A stretch of DNA of 64,000 bases from Enterococcus sp. DIV0660C (GCF_017316125.1 NZ_JAFLWA010000017.1:1-64000); one strand, 5' to 3'; shown: positions 26,656 through 36,230, counted from the stretch's first letter. Notes: a model not told the origin generated them from the sequence alone. Numbers and translations are program-made.

Positions 26656-27303
26656 ATGAGTGAATTGATACAAACTTATGGAGCGACCTTTGCAGAAGGA
26701 TTCAAAATTACAATCTTTTCTAGTATTTTGGCGCTCATAGCTAGTTTGGTTATTGGAACATTGATGGCAATTTTTCAGTTGTCAAAAAATAAATGGATCA
26801 ATGGTTTAGCAAAAGCTTACGTTGAATTTTTCCGGAATATTCCGTTGCTGATCATTGTCATGTTTTTCTATGTAGTTGTACCGATGTACTGGATGCAATT
26901 AGATGGGTTTCAGGCTGGAACAATTGGCTTGACGATTTATACATCTGCATTTATTGCAGAAACTGTTCGTTCAGGGATCCAAACAGTTCCTAGTGGACAA
27001 ATGGAAGCAGGCATGTCATCTGGTTTTACTTACTCAGAAACAATGCGGTATATCGTCTTGCCTCAAGCATTTAAGATAGTTATCCCACCGTTAGGAAATC
27101 AGTTCATCAATCTAGTGAAAAATTCCTCTATTCTAGCAATGGTTGCAGGATTAGATTTGATGTATCAAGGGGACTTGATTGCTAGTGAAACATTCAATAC
27201 ATTTGATACCTATATTATTGTTGGTCTATTTTATTTGATTATTACATTGCCCCTTTCTTATTTGATGGTTCATCTTGAGAAAAAATGGGCAGTTCGTTCA
27301 TAG
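26656..27303 (+). CDS. Amino-acid ABC transporter permease (first)
   Basis: A 215-aa HisM/GlnP-type membrane subunit with five predicted helices. The cytoplasmic EAA-like loop is EAGMSSGFTYSETMRYIVLP, which contacts the ATPase. It would pair with the following permease as a heterodimer. AAGGAGGG precedes the ATG; the gap from the binding-protein gene is 11 bp. Confidence 0.94.
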   Translation: MSELIQTYGATFAEGFKITIFSSILALIASLVIGTLMAIFQLSKNKWINGLAKAYVEFFRNIPLLIIVMFFYVVVPMYWMQLDGFQAGTIGLTIYTSAFIAETVRSGIQTVPSGQMEAGMSSGFTYSETMRYIVLPQAFKIVIPPLGNQFINLVKNSSILAMVAGLDLMYQGDLIASETFNTFDTYIIVGLFYLIITLPLSYLMVHLEKKWAVRS

Positions 27304-27317
27304 AAGGAGGAAGTTGA

Positions 27318-27974
27318 ATGGATTTTAGTGGTGCTTTTTCATGGATGAATATCCGTTTTTTACTAGAAGGGTTGAAAGTGACTGTCGAAGTTTCTTTGGT
27401 CTCTATCATCTTTAGTTTTTTGATTGGTGGTTTAACTGGTGTGATTCGTTTTGCGAATATTCCTTATTTATCCAAAATCGTTGGCTTGGTGATTGATATT
27501 ATTCGTAATCTGCCATTGTTACTCATCATTTTCTTCACGTATTTTGCTTTGCCACAAGTGGGCATTCAAATGAATATCTTTTGGTCCGCCGTTGCTGCGT
27601 TGACAATTTTTGAATCAGCTATGCTCTCAGAAATATTCCGCGCAGGATTGAACGCCGTACCAAAAGGACAAATGGAAGCAGGTTTATCAACCGGATTGAC
27701 TTACGTTGAAACGATGCGTAAAATCGTCATGCCACAAGCGTTTAAATCAATGATTCCTGCAATCGTCAGTCAATTGATTTCGCTAATTAAAGATACGTCA
27801 TTAGCGGTAATTATTTCTTTACCAGAATTGACGCACCAAGCACGAATCATTTATGGGCAAAATACAAATTATGTTTTGCCAATGTTTGTCGCTATGACTT
27901 TGATGTACTTTGTCATTTGTTATGCATTATCATTATTATCCGGATTTTTAGAACGACGGAAATACAGTTATTAA
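27318..27974 (+). CDS. Amino-acid ABC transporter permease (second)
   Basis: A 218-aa permease similar in layout to its upstream neighbour, with the EAA-type loop EAGLSTGLTYVETMRKIVMP. Two different permease subunits fit the GluC-GluD style of glutamate/glutamine importers. GAAGGAGGAAG precedes the ATG. The operon ends at the terminator that follows directly. Confidence 0.94.
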   Translation: MDFSGAFSWMNIRFLLEGLKVTVEVSLVSIIFSFLIGGLTGVIRFANIPYLSKIVGLVIDIIRNLPLLLIIFFTYFALPQVGIQMNIFWSAVAALTIFESAMLSEIFRAGLNAVPKGQMEAGLSTGLTYVETMRKIVMPQAFKSMIPAIVSQLISLIKDTSLAVIISLPELTHQARIIYGQNTNYVLPMFVAMTLMYFVICYALSLLSGFLERRKYSY

Positions 27975-27984
27975 TAAATAAAAA

Positions 27985-28027
27985 ATCTCAAATTCTTTGT
28001 TTAAAAAAGAACAAAGAATTGGGGTTT
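27985..28027 (+). terminator. Terminator of the amino-acid ABC operon
   Basis: An 11-bp stem AATTCTTTGTT/AACAAAGAATT with extended partial pairing is followed by TTTTTT. Confidence 0.8.
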
Positions 28028-28145
28028 TTTCTTTGTAAAAAAAGTGTGTTAAGCAACCCGCTCAAAAAGTTCAAGACTTGAAAAATTGCCTCAAAAAGTC
28101 CACAATAGACAGATAGAATGAAATCAAAAAAAAGGATGGGTTCCA

Positions 28146-28958
28146 TTGTCAGATAATCGCCCAATAGGTTTTATTGATTCAGGTGTTGGCGGACTTACAG
28201 TTGTCAAAGAAGCACTGAAACAATTACCAAATGAAAATATTTTATATGTAGGAGATACTGCGCGTTGTCCATATGGTCCACGACCTGCTGAACAAGTGAT
28301 TCAATTTACGTGGGAAATGACCGATTACTTGGTGGATCAAGGAATCAAAATGCTTGTGATTGCTTGTAATACGGCAACGTCAGTAGCTCTGGATGAAATC
28401 AAAGCGGCGTTACCTATTCCTGTGATTGGCGTTATCCTTCCAGGAACGCGCGCGGCTTTAAAAGCAACGAAAAATAAACGAGTAGGAGTGATTGCAACAT
28501 TAGGCACGGTGAAAAGTGGTGCCTATGAATCAGCACTCAAAGAAAAAGCACCGGAGTTAACTGTTAATAGCTTACCTTGTCCAAAGTTTGTTTCGGTGGT
28601 CGAAAGCAACGAATATCACTCCTCTGTTGCAAAGAAAATCGTAGCAGAAACTTTAGCACCATTATTAACTAAAAATTTAGATACACTTATTTTAGGTTGT
28701 ACCCACTATCCTTTATTACGCCCGATTATTCAAAATGTGATGGGAGAAAGTGTGACTTTGATCGACTCGGGGGCTGAGACTGTCGGAGAAGTTTCTATGC
28801 TCCTCGATTATTTTGAAATTAGTAACAATCCTATTCCAGGAAGAACCATCAACAAATTTTACACAACCGGCTCACCAAAATTGTTCAAAGAAATTGCGCA
28901 AGACTGGTTACCGCTTGATGAGTTAGAAGTTGAACACATCGAACTAGGAGGAAATTAA
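28146..28958 (+). CDS. murI: Glutamate racemase
   Basis: A 270-aa enzyme converting L- to D-glutamate for peptidoglycan. It has the N-terminal [10 protein letters not shown] motif, catalytic Cys74 in ACNTATS and Cys185 in GCTHYPLL. It starts at a TTG, preceded by AAAGGATGGG at good spacing. It heads a tight cluster murI, rph-rdgB fusion, yfcE (gaps of 3 and 0 bp), an order also known in related lactic acid bacteria and Bacillus, where racE, rph, ysnA (rdgB) and ysnB adjoin. Confidence 0.96.
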   Translation: MSDNRPIGFIDSGVGGLTVVKEALKQLPNENILYVGDTARCPYGPRPAEQVIQFTWEMTDYLVDQGIKMLVIACNTATSVALDEIKAALPIPVIGVILPGTRAALKATKNKRVGVIATLGTVKSGAYESALKEKAPELTVNSLPCPKFVSVVESNEYHSSVAKKIVAETLAPLLTKNLDTLILGCTHYPLLRPIIQNVMGESVTLIDSGAETVGEVSMLLDYFEISNNPIPGRTINKFYTTGSPKLFKEIAQDWLPLDELEVEHIELGGN

Positions 28959-28961
28959 CGC

Positions 28962-30320
28962 ATGCGTCATGATGGAAGAAAAGCACAAGAATTAAGAAAA
29001 GTCGATATTCGTACCAATGTATTCAAACACCCTGAGGGATCAGTGGTCATCAGTTTTGGAGACACAGAAGTGATTTGTTCTGCAACAATTGAAGAGTCAG
29101 TTCCACCATTTTTACGCGGAACTGGTACTGGATGGGTTACGGCAGAATACAGCATGCTTCCTCGAGCAACAAATACCAGAAACCGTCGTGAAAGCAGCAA
29201 AGGAAAATTAACCGGTCGAACGATGGAAATCCAACGATTGATTGGACGTTCTTTACGCGCGGTGGTCGATTTAGAAAAGCTAGGCGAAAGAAGCATCATT
29301 GTTGATTGTGATGTTGTCCAAGCGGATGGTGGAACACGTACAGCAAGTATCACAGGTGCATTTGTCGCTTTAACATTAGCAATCGAAAAACTAGTCAGAG
29401 AAAAAGAAGTGACAGAAGATCCATTGAAAGAACACTTGGCTGCCATTAGTGTAGGAATCTTGCCTGATGGTCAATGTGTAACGGATTTGGATTATGAAGA
29501 AGATTCTGCAGCACTAGTTGATATGAATTTAGTGATGACTGAATCTGGAAAATTTGTGGAGATTCAAGGAACAGGTGAAGAAGCAACCTTTGATGGTGAA
29601 CAATTGAATGACATGCTTTTTTATGGAAAGTCAGCAATTGAACAGCTGATTGCAGAACAAAAGCATGCGCTGTTGACTGAACTTTCAGCTAAAGCAACTC
29701 AAGTGGAGGATGGAACAAAAACAATTGTTATTGCAACAAAAAATCCTGGAAAAGCGGAAGAATTTCGCCAAATGTTTGGTAAAAAAGGATATACAGTCAA
29801 AACCTTGTTTGACTATCCAGAAATACCAGATGTGGAAGAAACAGGGAAAACCTTTGAAGAAAATGCACGTTTAAAAGCAGAAACAATTGCACAAATCTTG
29901 AAACAGCCTGTACTGGCTGATGATTCTGGATTAAAAGTCGATGCACTCGGTGGAATGCCTGGCGTTTATTCTGCTCGTTTTGCCGGTGAACCAAAAAGTG
30001 ATGCAGGAAACAATGCAAAATTATTGCACGAGTTAACGGATGTCCCGAATGAACAACGAACAGCGCAATTTCATTGTACATTAGTGTTTGCAGCGCCTGA
30101 TAAAGATAGCTTAGTGGTGGAAGCCGAATGGCCTGGGAAAATTGCTAGAATTCCTGAAGGGGATAATGGGTTTGGTTATGATCCGTTATTCATCCCAGAC
30201 GGTTCAGCACACACAGCTGCGGAAATGTCTAGTGAAGAAAAAAATCTAGTGAGTCATCGCGGACAAGCAATGCAAAAATTGAGCCAAAAATGGCAACAGT
30301 GGTTGGAAGGAGCAAAATAA
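28962..30320 (+). CDS. Bifunctional RNase PH / non-canonical purine NTP pyrophosphatase
   Basis: A single 452-aa frame joining two enzymes. Residues about 1-245 are RNase PH (phosphorolytic 3' trimming of t[14 protein letters not shown] start, [16 protein letters not shown] and [18 protein letters not shown] motifs). Residues about 253-452 are RdgB/HAM1 (hydrolyses ITP/XTP/d[52 protein letters not shown]). Both catalytic sets look intact. In Bacillus these are two adjacent genes (rph, ysnA); here no stop lies between them. AGGAGGAAA precedes the ATG. Confidence 0.95.
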   Translation: MRHDGRKAQELRKVDIRTNVFKHPEGSVVISFGDTEVICSATIEESVPPFLRGTGTGWVTAEYSMLPRATNTRNRRESSKGKLTGRTMEIQRLIGRSLRAVVDLEKLGERSIIVDCDVVQADGGTRTASITGAFVALTLAIEKLVREKEVTEDPLKEHLAAISVGILPDGQCVTDLDYEEDSAALVDMNLVMTESGKFVEIQGTGEEATFDGEQLNDMLFYGKSAIEQLIAEQKHALLTELSAKATQVEDGTKTIVIATKNPGKAEEFRQMFGKKGYTVKTLFDYPEIPDVEETGKTFEENARLKAETIAQILKQPVLADDSGLKVDALGGMPGVYSARFAGEPKSDAGNNAKLLHELTDVPNEQRTAQFHCTLVFAAPDKDSLVVEAEWPGKIARIPEGDNGFGYDPLFIPDGSAHTAAEMSSEEKNLVSHRGQAMQKLSQKWQQWLEGAK

Positions 30321-30833
30321 ATGCGCTATTTAGTTGTAAGTGATAATCATGGTGACCGTGATATCTTAGTGGACTTAGTCAAACGTTATCGTTCAGACGT
30401 TGATTTTTTCTTTCATTGCGGAGATTCAGAGTTACCTGCAGATGATTCATTGTGGGAAAACTTTCAAGTTGTTCAAGGAAATTGTGATTATGGTCCAGGG
30501 TTTGAAGCTAAAAAAGTCATCAATACTGGTCGTGACAACATCTATCTTACCCATGGACATCTATCGAATGTTCGGTTTGATTTGACTCAATTAGCTTTAG
30601 AAGCACAATCAGTCGAAGCAAATATGGCATTTTTTGGTCACACACATCAAATCGGTTGTGAGATGGAAAAAGGTATTTTATTTTTAAATCCTGGCAGTAT
30701 TTCACAACCACGCGGCCTCATTCAAATTCCGTCGTATGCAATCATTGAAAGTTTAACTGATGAAATCAATGTTCAGTATTATAATCGTGCACATCAACCA
30801 GTAGAAGAATTAGTGTTTCACTTTTCTCGCTGA
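30321..30833 (+). CDS. YfcE-type metallophosphoesterase
   Basis: A 170-aa calcineurin-like phosphodiesterase. The metal-binding motifs are in order: SDNHGD, HCGDSE, GNCDYG, LTHGH and FGHTH. Members hydrolyse phosphodiesters in vitro; the physiological substrate is not established. Its ATG begins at the base after the stop codon of the RNase PH-RdgB gene, and GAAGGAGC lies inside that upstream coding sequence, so it is translationally coupled. It corresponds in position to ysnB of Bacillus. Confidence 0.92.
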   Translation: MRYLVVSDNHGDRDILVDLVKRYRSDVDFFFHCGDSELPADDSLWENFQVVQGNCDYGPGFEAKKVINTGRDNIYLTHGHLSNVRFDLTQLALEAQSVEANMAFFGHTHQIGCEMEKGILFLNPGSISQPRGLIQIPSYAIIESLTDEINVQYYNRAHQPVEELVFHFSR

Positions 30834-30944
30834 TTTTATGGACTAATTTCTAATTTTTGCTAAAAGTTCATCATTTCTTTATGGAATTTGCATCCGTTTT
30901 CGGTAAAATAAAATTGTTGAACAAACAAGAATGGAGGCCACTCA

Positions 30945-31445
30945 ATGATTGGACCTGTAGTAAGAGAAATGCTGTTGGAAAATCAAGATACATTTTTGAT
31001 CCCAGCAGAGAATGTAGCAAACGTTCTTTACCAAAATCCGCTTTCTCACGGCTTGCTTGTTTTGTCGAAAGTCGGATATTCAAAAATCCCGGTCTTAGAC
31101 AAAAACGATCGCTTTGTTGGATTGATCAGCTTATCTGATGTCGTGAATAAGATGCTGGATTTGCAAAATATCAGCATGGAACCATTAGAAGGATTGACAG
31201 TCGCAGATGTAATGGAAGTAGATGTTACAACGGTTGACGAAAATTGGGAACTAGAAGATGTATTGCATTTGTTAGTTGACTCACCTTTTTTACCAGTTGT
31301 GACAAAAGACAAAGTTTTTAAAGGAATCATCACGCGAAAAGAATTATTAAAAGCAGTAAACTTCATGGTTCACGAATTAGAGAGACGAAACATTTTGACT
31401 TCTAAAACAGAAGGACTAAAAGAAACAATCAATCTGTTAAATTAA
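30945..31445 (+). CDS. cbpB: CBS-domain cyclic-di-AMP-binding protein
   Basis: A 166-aa protein with two CBS domains (about 15-75 and 85-140; YSKIPVLDKNDRFVGLISLSD and SPFLPVVTKDKVFKGIITRK). Length and pattern match the stand-alone CbpB/DarB (YkuL) proteins of Listeria and Bacillus, which bind c-di-AMP and, when free, stimulate the (p)ppGpp synthetase Rel. GGAGGCC precedes the ATG. It is monocistronic, with its own terminator. Confidence 0.88.
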   Translation: MIGPVVREMLLENQDTFLIPAENVANVLYQNPLSHGLLVLSKVGYSKIPVLDKNDRFVGLISLSDVVNKMLDLQNISMEPLEGLTVADVMEVDVTTVDENWELEDVLHLLVDSPFLPVVTKDKVFKGIITRKELLKAVNFMVHELERRNILTSKTEGLKETINLLN

Positions 31446-31497
31446 AAAAACGATGATTTTATTTTATCGGTTATTTTAAACGTTAAATAGTTGATTT

Positions 31498-31539
31498 AAA
31501 GCAGACATAGCAAGGTTTTTACTGCTATCTGCTTTTTTT
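31498..31539 (+). terminator. Terminator of cbpB
   Basis: AGCAGACATAGCA and TGCTATCTGCT pair with a bulge, followed by seven T. Confidence 0.8.
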
Positions 31540-31590
31540 GTTGTGCAACTTAATAACCAAACAGCCAAGCATATTTATTTCCAAAATAAG

Positions 31591-31604
31591 AGTAAGCGGT
31601 TACA
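31591..31604 (+). promoter_or_regulatory. cre site at the LPMO promoter
   Basis: AGTAAGCGGTTACA agrees with the CcpA cre consensus (TGTAAnCGnTnACA) in 13 of 14 positions. It overlaps the probable -10 TACAAT (31601-31606), with a weak -35 TTTCCA 17 bp upstream, so repression on glucose is predicted. Confidence 0.72.
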
Positions 31605-31635
31605 ATGTAGCTATCAAATCATAGGAGGTTCATTT

Positions 31636-32214
31636 ATGAAAAAGCTTGGTAAAGTCTTATTGTTGGTTTTGGTCGGAATTGGTTTGTTTGGTTTTAGTGT
31701 TCCCGGATTTGCACATGGCTATGTAACCCAACCTGGTAGTCGGGCCTATTTTGGAACGGCAGCTGCAGGGAACTTAAATCAAAATGTTGGTCGTGCACAG
31801 TGGGAACCACAAAGTATTGAAGCATTGAAAAACACATTTATCGACGGAAAAATTGCAAGTGCAGGTGTAACTGGTTTCGAACCTTTAGACGAACAAACAG
31901 CGACGCGTTGGCATAAGAGTCAAATCAATACGGGTTCATTAAATGTTTCTTGGACATTAACTGCCCAACATCGCACAAGTACTTGGGATTACTATATGAC
32001 AAAACCAGGTTGGAATCCTAATCAGCCATTAAAATTTAGCGATTTCGAACGAATTGGTCAAGTAAATGACAATGCAACAGTACCACCAAAATTGGTGAGC
32101 CATACTATCTCTGTTCCGCAAGATCGCAATGGTTATCACATTATTTTAGCTGTTTGGAACATTAGTGATACAGTGAATGCTTTCTATCAAGTTATGGACG
32201 TGAATGTTCAATAA
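31636..32214 (+). CDS. AA10 lytic polysaccharide monooxygenase (chitin-active type)
   Basis: A 192-aa secreted copper enzyme that oxidatively cleaves crystalline chitin or related polysaccharides. The signal peptide ends at GFA before His27 (HGYVTQPGSR), which becomes the N-terminal copper ligand. The second histidine of the brace is His112 (LTAQHRTSTWDYY), and the axial aromatic is in NAFYQVMDV. It is a single AA10 domain without an extra binding module, like the enterococcal CBM33A protein. The start at 31636 follows ATAGGAGG; the longer frame from 31543 overlaps the promoter. A cre site predicts carbon control. Confidence 0.93.
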   Translation: MKKLGKVLLLVLVGIGLFGFSVPGFAHGYVTQPGSRAYFGTAAAGNLNQNVGRAQWEPQSIEALKNTFIDGKIASAGVTGFEPLDEQTATRWHKSQINTGSLNVSWTLTAQHRTSTWDYYMTKPGWNPNQPLKFSDFERIGQVNDNATVPPKLVSHTISVPQDRNGYHIILAVWNISDTVNAFYQVMDVNVQ

Positions 32215-32285
32215 AAAGTGAATATAAAAAAAGTTACAGATTATGTATATCTCTAAAGCCAAACTTTTTGGAGAAGAGCACAGTT

Positions 32286-32328
32286 TAAAAAAGGAGAAAA
32301 AGAGCAAAAACTCTTTTTCTCCTTTTTT
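32286..32328 (+). terminator. Terminator after the LPMO gene
   Basis: AAAAAAGGAGAAAAAGAG pairs perfectly with its complement around CAAAAA and ends in a T-run; it is symmetric, so possibly bidirectional. Confidence 0.85.
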
Positions 32329-32520
32329 GTGTTGTTACCACAAGAGTAAGTGTTACTCGTAATCTGAGACATACGGCATAAAACAACATCAGACAGTAGA
32401 AAATAAAATGACAGAATCATCATTCTGGAAATGAAAGGATCACTCTTTTTTTCGAAAGAGTTTTTAAACGATAAAAGCAGCTATCTCATCCTTTCTTTTT
32501 TGACAAATTCTTTCTTTATT

Positions 32521-33438
32521 TTATACAACGGGTCCGACGGGTGTATTCGGAATCGTAAATCCAGCTTTTGTCAAGGCTTGGACATATGCGCTAAGAAATT
32601 CTTCCTTTAAGACATATTGTTTGCCATTTAAAGCATAGCAGATCGTTCGAATTGCAAAGTTACTATTTCCTAGATCAACGAGACCAAAAATAGTTGGTTC
32701 AGTTTGTAATTCATTTTGATATTTTTCTGCTAGATGTTGATTGACTTGTTGGATCACTGCTTGAATTTTGTCATAACCTTCTTCAGGGACGATTCGGATA
32801 TCTAAACGAACTAACATATTTGCTCGAGATAAGTTACTGATGGTCGTGATATTTCGATTGGGAATATAGTGCACGGTTCCGTCAGTTGCTTTGAGTTGTA
32901 GTGTACGGATTCCCACAGAAACAACCGTACCTTCAATGGATAAATTTGCCAATTGAATATAATCTCCAACATCCATTTGTTGCTCCATGATAATAAAAAA
33001 ACCAGTAATCATGTCATTCATGAAGCCTTGCGCACCTAAACCAATAGCGACCCCAGCAATTCCGGCACCTGCTAGTAAGGAGCCAATCGGCACACCAATG
33101 ACGGAAAGCAATGCATAGATAAAGAAGAAGCCAAGCGTATAATGAAAAATCGTATGAAGTAAACTGTGTAAGGTTTTTAAACGACTTTCGTTCAAACTAG
33201 CTTTTTTTGAATATTGGCTAAATGATTTATCAAGTAAATATTTTCCGATTTTGCTCAGAACACTAAAAAGAATGACTAGAAAAATCAAATACAGTGTTTT
33301 TTCAATAAAAGTTGCAAGAATCTCGTCCCAATCAATCTCATTCCAAAATCGCTGGAAGGCATTTACTTGTTGGACGGCTTGATCGGTAATTGTTTCACTT
33401 GATGTTGTTTTTGTTTCAGTTATTTGTGCTAAATACAT
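32521..33438 (-). CDS. Small-conductance mechanosensitive channel (MscS family)
   Basis: A 305-aa membrane channel that opens on membrane tension during hypo-osmotic shock. It has helices at about 45-70 and 95-115, then the pore-lining TM3 rich in Gly/Ala (LLAGAGIAGVAIGLGAQGFM). The beta domain begins FFIIMEQQMDVGDYIQL. The C-terminal domain is the usual alpha/beta fold. The start at 33438 is chosen because AGAGGATTC precedes it; the frame continues upstream without a ribosome site. It is divergent from ilvE. Confidence 0.92.
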   Translation of the reverse strand: MYLAQITETKTTSSETITDQAVQQVNAFQRFWNEIDWDEILATFIEKTLYLIFLVILFSVLSKIGKYLLDKSFSQYSKKASLNESRLKTLHSLLHTIFHYTLGFFFIYALLSVIGVPIGSLLAGAGIAGVAIGLGAQGFMNDMITGFFIIMEQQMDVGDYIQLANLSIEGTVVSVGIRTLQLKATDGTVHYIPNRNITTISNLSRANMLVRLDIRIVPEEGYDKIQAVIQQVNQHLAEKYQNELQTEPTIFGLVDLGNSNFAIRTICYALNGKQYVLKEEFLSAYVQALTKAGFTIPNTPVGPVV

Positions 33439-33590
33439 AGAATCCTCTTTTCTTTCACTCGTTCTTTGTAACATTGTATCAAGAAGTAGAAAAAAAGAAA
33501 ATGGAAGAGAAAAAGTGTCTTTCAAAATAAAAATGACAAACAACTAAGCGAATGGTAAAATATGGAGAAAAACATGAAGGGGACACGAAC

Positions 33591-34604
33591 ATGCAAATAG
33601 ATTGGAATAATCTTGGGTTTTCATATATCAAAACACCTTGGCGCTACATTGCTAAATGGAAAGATGGAGAATGGAGCAAAGGTGAGTTAACAGAAGATAA
33701 CTACTTAACGATTCACGAAGGATCACCTGCGTTACATTATGGACAACAATGTTTCGAAGGATTAAAAGCGTATCGTCGGAAAGATGGGAAAATCAATCTA
33801 TTTCGTCCTGAACAAAATAGTCGCCGAATGAACCAAAGCGCGCGTCGTTTGTTGATGCCAATGGTTCCAGAAGAAATGTTTGTTGACGCAGTCAAAGAGG
33901 TTGTCAAAGCAAATGAAGAATTTGTACCACCTTATGGAACGGGTGCAACGCTCTATTTAAGACCTTTATTGATTGGTGTAGGGGAAAACATTGGTGTGCA
34001 TCCGGCACCGGAATACTTATTTGTTGTTTTCTGTACACCAGTTGGTGCTTATTTTAAGGGTGGCTTAAAACCAACGAACTTTATCGTTTCAGATTATGAC
34101 CGTGCTGCACCAAAAGGAACAGGAGCAGCTAAAGTAGGCGGCAACTATGCAGCCAGCTTATTACCTGGAACACAAGCACATGAACTAGATTATTCTGATT
34201 GTGTTTATTTAGATCCAGCAACGCATACAAAGATTGAAGAAGTCGGTGCGGCAAATTTCTTTGGCATCACGAAAGATGGGAAATTTATCACACCGCAATC
34301 ACCATCTATTTTACCAAGTATCACCAAATATTCATTACTACAGTTGGCTGAAGAACGTTTAGGGATGGATGCCATCGAGGGAGATGTCTTTATTGACAAG
34401 CTTGATGAATTTGCTGAAGCAGGTGCGTGTGGGACAGCTGCAGTTATTTCACCAATTGGCGGAATCTATCATGATAATCAACTCCATGTTTTCTATAGTG
34501 AAACAGAAGTGGGTCCTGTAACGAAACGTTTATATGACGAGTTAACGGGTATTCAGTTTGGGGATGTAGAAGCACCTGAAGGTTGGATCCAAGTAGTGGA
34601 ATAG
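33591..34604 (+). CDS. ilvE: Branched-chain amino-acid aminotransferase
   Basis: A 337-aa PLP-dependent class IV aminotransferase interconverting Leu/Ile/Val and their 2-oxo acids. The Schiff-base lysine is Lys181 in [12 protein letters not shown]; the PLP-phosphate loop is EVGAANFFG. Acid-derived segments [14 protein letters not shown] and [14 protein letters not shown] are typical. No biosynthetic ilv/leu genes adjoin, so a role in catabolism or in making branched fatty-acid precursors is possible. The start ATG at 33591 follows AAGGGGAC; the frame's upstream extension has no ribosome site. Confidence 0.95.
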   Translation: MQIDWNNLGFSYIKTPWRYIAKWKDGEWSKGELTEDNYLTIHEGSPALHYGQQCFEGLKAYRRKDGKINLFRPEQNSRRMNQSARRLLMPMVPEEMFVDAVKEVVKANEEFVPPYGTGATLYLRPLLIGVGENIGVHPAPEYLFVVFCTPVGAYFKGGLKPTNFIVSDYDRAAPKGTGAAKVGGNYAASLLPGTQAHELDYSDCVYLDPATHTKIEEVGAANFFGITKDGKFITPQSPSILPSITKYSLLQLAEERLGMDAIEGDVFIDKLDEFAEAGACGTAAVISPIGGIYHDNQLHVFYSETEVGPVTKRLYDELTGIQFGDVEAPEGWIQVVE

Positions 34605-34641
34605 TACAAGAACCATTACTTTTTAATAAAGTTAAACATAC

Positions 34642-34676
34642 AAAGAAGCTGGAAAGTTATTTTCCAGCTTCTTTTG
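34642..34676 (+). terminator. Terminator of ilvE
   Basis: AAAGAAGCTGGAAA/TTTTCCAGCTTCTTT stem with a GTTA loop and a T-run. Confidence 0.88.
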
Positions 34677-34769
34677 TTGTTGCTCAATCAAATGATAGAT
34701 GTAAAAAAGCGGATGACGTATTCGCCAACCGCAGCTTTATAAATTGTTTCTAAAGAATATTAGATGTTT

Positions 34770-35525
34770 TTATGATAAGTGAACACCTTTGTCAACATAA
34801 ATGATGTCACCAATCATACCGCTTGAAAGTGGGCTAATCAAGAAGGCACAAGCATTGCCGACTTCTTCAATTGTGACACCTTGTTGATCTGGTGTACGTG
34901 ATTCTGATAATTGAATTAGCTTTTGGTAATCTTTGACGCCTGTCACAGCTAGAGTTTTAATTGCACCAGCAGAGATTCCGTTAACGCGGATACCTTTTGG
35001 TGAAAGTTCTGCAGCTAAGTAACGAATAGCTGCTTCAAGTGACGCTTTAGCGATGCCCATCATGTTGTAGTTTGGAATTGCACGTTCTGATCCAAGATAA
35101 GACATGCTGACGATCCCGCTGTTTTGTGCTAAATACTTTTGTGCATATTTTGTTACAGCGATTAGGGAATAGCTACTGATATCTTGAGCTAATTGATAAC
35201 CATCTCTTGAAATATCTGAAACATTACCTGATAATTCTTCTTTATTTGCATAAGCGATTGCGTGAACAAGTCCGTGAATCTCACCAGCGTAAGCGCCGAT
35301 GGCATCCATTGCTTGCTCGATACTTTCGTCACTAGCGACATCACACTCAACAGTAAAAGCATCTTCACCAACTAATTTCAGTAAAGATTTTTTCATGCGT
35401 TCATTTTGATAAGTATAGATGATTTCTGCCCCTTGTTTTTGCATAGCTTCGGCACAGCCCCATGCAATACTTTTTTTGTTTGCGACGCCCATGATGACGA
35501 TTTTTTTTCCTTTTAAAAATGACAT
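34770..35525 (-). CDS. fabI: Enoyl-[acyl-carrier-protein] reductase (NADH)
   Basis: A 251-aa SDR-fold enzyme performing the last step of each fatty-acid elongation cycle; target of triclosan. The dinucleotide loop is GVANKKSIAWG, and the FabI-type catalytic pair Tyr153-x6-Lys160 is in NYNMMGIAK with the second Tyr at 143. GGAGAGTC precedes the ATG. It is divergent from the dehydratase gene fabN, and the shared 237-bp promoter region contains two FabT-type palindromes, one over its -35. Confidence 0.96.
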   Translation of the reverse strand: MSFLKGKKIVIMGVANKKSIAWGCAEAMQKQGAEIIYTYQNERMKKSLLKLVGEDAFTVECDVASDESIEQAMDAIGAYAGEIHGLVHAIAYANKEELSGNVSDISRDGYQLAQDISSYSLIAVTKYAQKYLAQNSGIVSMSYLGSERAIPNYNMMGIAKASLEAAIRYLAAELSPKGIRVNGISAGAIKTLAVTGVKDYQKLIQLSESRTPDQQGVTIEEVGNACAFLISPLSSGMIGDIIYVDKGVHLS

Positions 35526-35635
35526 ATTGACTCTCCTTTGTTTCGCGAAAAATTTCGTTGTCTAGTAAAAAAGTAGGATAAAAAGATAAGTGCTTAAAAA
35601 ATAACTTCCTTGATTTCTTATTATTAGGCAAAATG

Positions 35636-35650
35636 CTTTGATTGTCAAAC
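35636..35650 (-). promoter_or_regulatory. FabT-type operator at the fabI promoter
   Basis: CTTTGATTGTCAAAC is a near-palindrome matching the TTTGA-N3-TCAAA FabT box. On the minus strand it contains the consensus -35 TTGACA, followed at 17 bp by AATAAT. Confidence 0.75.
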
Positions 35651-35675
35651 TATTTTTTTGATAATAAAAAAAAGA

Positions 35676-35716
35676 TTGCTAAATAATTAGGAATATGATA
35701 CTTTGATAATCAAAGT
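35676..35716 (+). promoter_or_regulatory. fabN promoter with FabT-type operator
   Basis: TTGCTA (35676-35681), a 17-bp spacer and TACTTT (35699-35704). The palindrome ACTTTGATAATCAAAGT (35700-35716) covers the -10 and the start of transcription. Confidence 0.75.
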
Positions 35717-35762
35717 AATAAATGAATTGGCATTTGCCTGAAACGAAAGAAGGAGCATGTAT

Positions 35763-36203
35763 ATGTCTTATGTTTTATCTGCTACAGAAGTAATGGATTT
35801 GATTCCTAATCGCTACCCGATTTGCTATATTGACTATGTGGACACATTAGAACCAGGAAAGAAAATAGTTGCAACTAAAAACGTGACAATTAATGAAGAT
35901 TTTTTTCAAGGACATTTTCCAGATAATCCAGTGATGCCGGGAGCTTTGATTTTAGAAACTTTGGCGCAAGCTGGTTCCATTTTAATTTTGAAATCAGAAG
36001 AATTTTTAGGGAAACGTGCCTATATTGGGGGAATCAATAAAGCCAAATTCCGTCAAAAAGTTGTACCTGGAGATGTCATGAAATGTCATTTTGAAATCAC
36101 AAAATTAAAAGGAGCTGTTGGCACTGCACTATCAGCTGCTTACGTTGATGACAAAAAAGTCTGCGAATGTGAATTCACTTTTATCGTAAACCAAGATGCT
36201 TAA
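35763..36203 (+). CDS. fabN: 3-hydroxyacyl-ACP dehydratase/isomerase (FabN-like)
   Basis: A 146-aa hot-dog-fold dehydratase. Catalytic His51 (FQGHFPDNPVMPG) and Glu65 (LILETLAQ) are intact. The usual HRYPFLLVDRV of FabZ is replaced by NRYPICYIDYV, as I recall for enterococcal FabN, the bifunctional enzyme that also isomerises trans-2- to cis-3-decenoyl-ACP for unsaturated fatty acids; plain FabZ is the alternative. The start at 35763 is 7 nt after AAGGAG, whereas the ATG at 35757 is too close. Adjacent fabI supports a FabN role, but fabO is not beside it here. Confidence 0.82.
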   Translation: MSYVLSATEVMDLIPNRYPICYIDYVDTLEPGKKIVATKNVTINEDFFQGHFPDNPVMPGALILETLAQAGSILILKSEEFLGKRAYIGGINKAKFRQKVVPGDVMKCHFEITKLKGAVGTALSAAYVDDKKVCECEFTFIVNQDA

Positions 36204-36230
36204 TGCGCTGCTTTTTTAATGTAATCAAAC

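Noticed and set aside
30857-31138. 93-codon frame before and within cbpB
   Set aside because: It overlaps the ribosome site and coding region of cbpB out of frame; shadow ORF.
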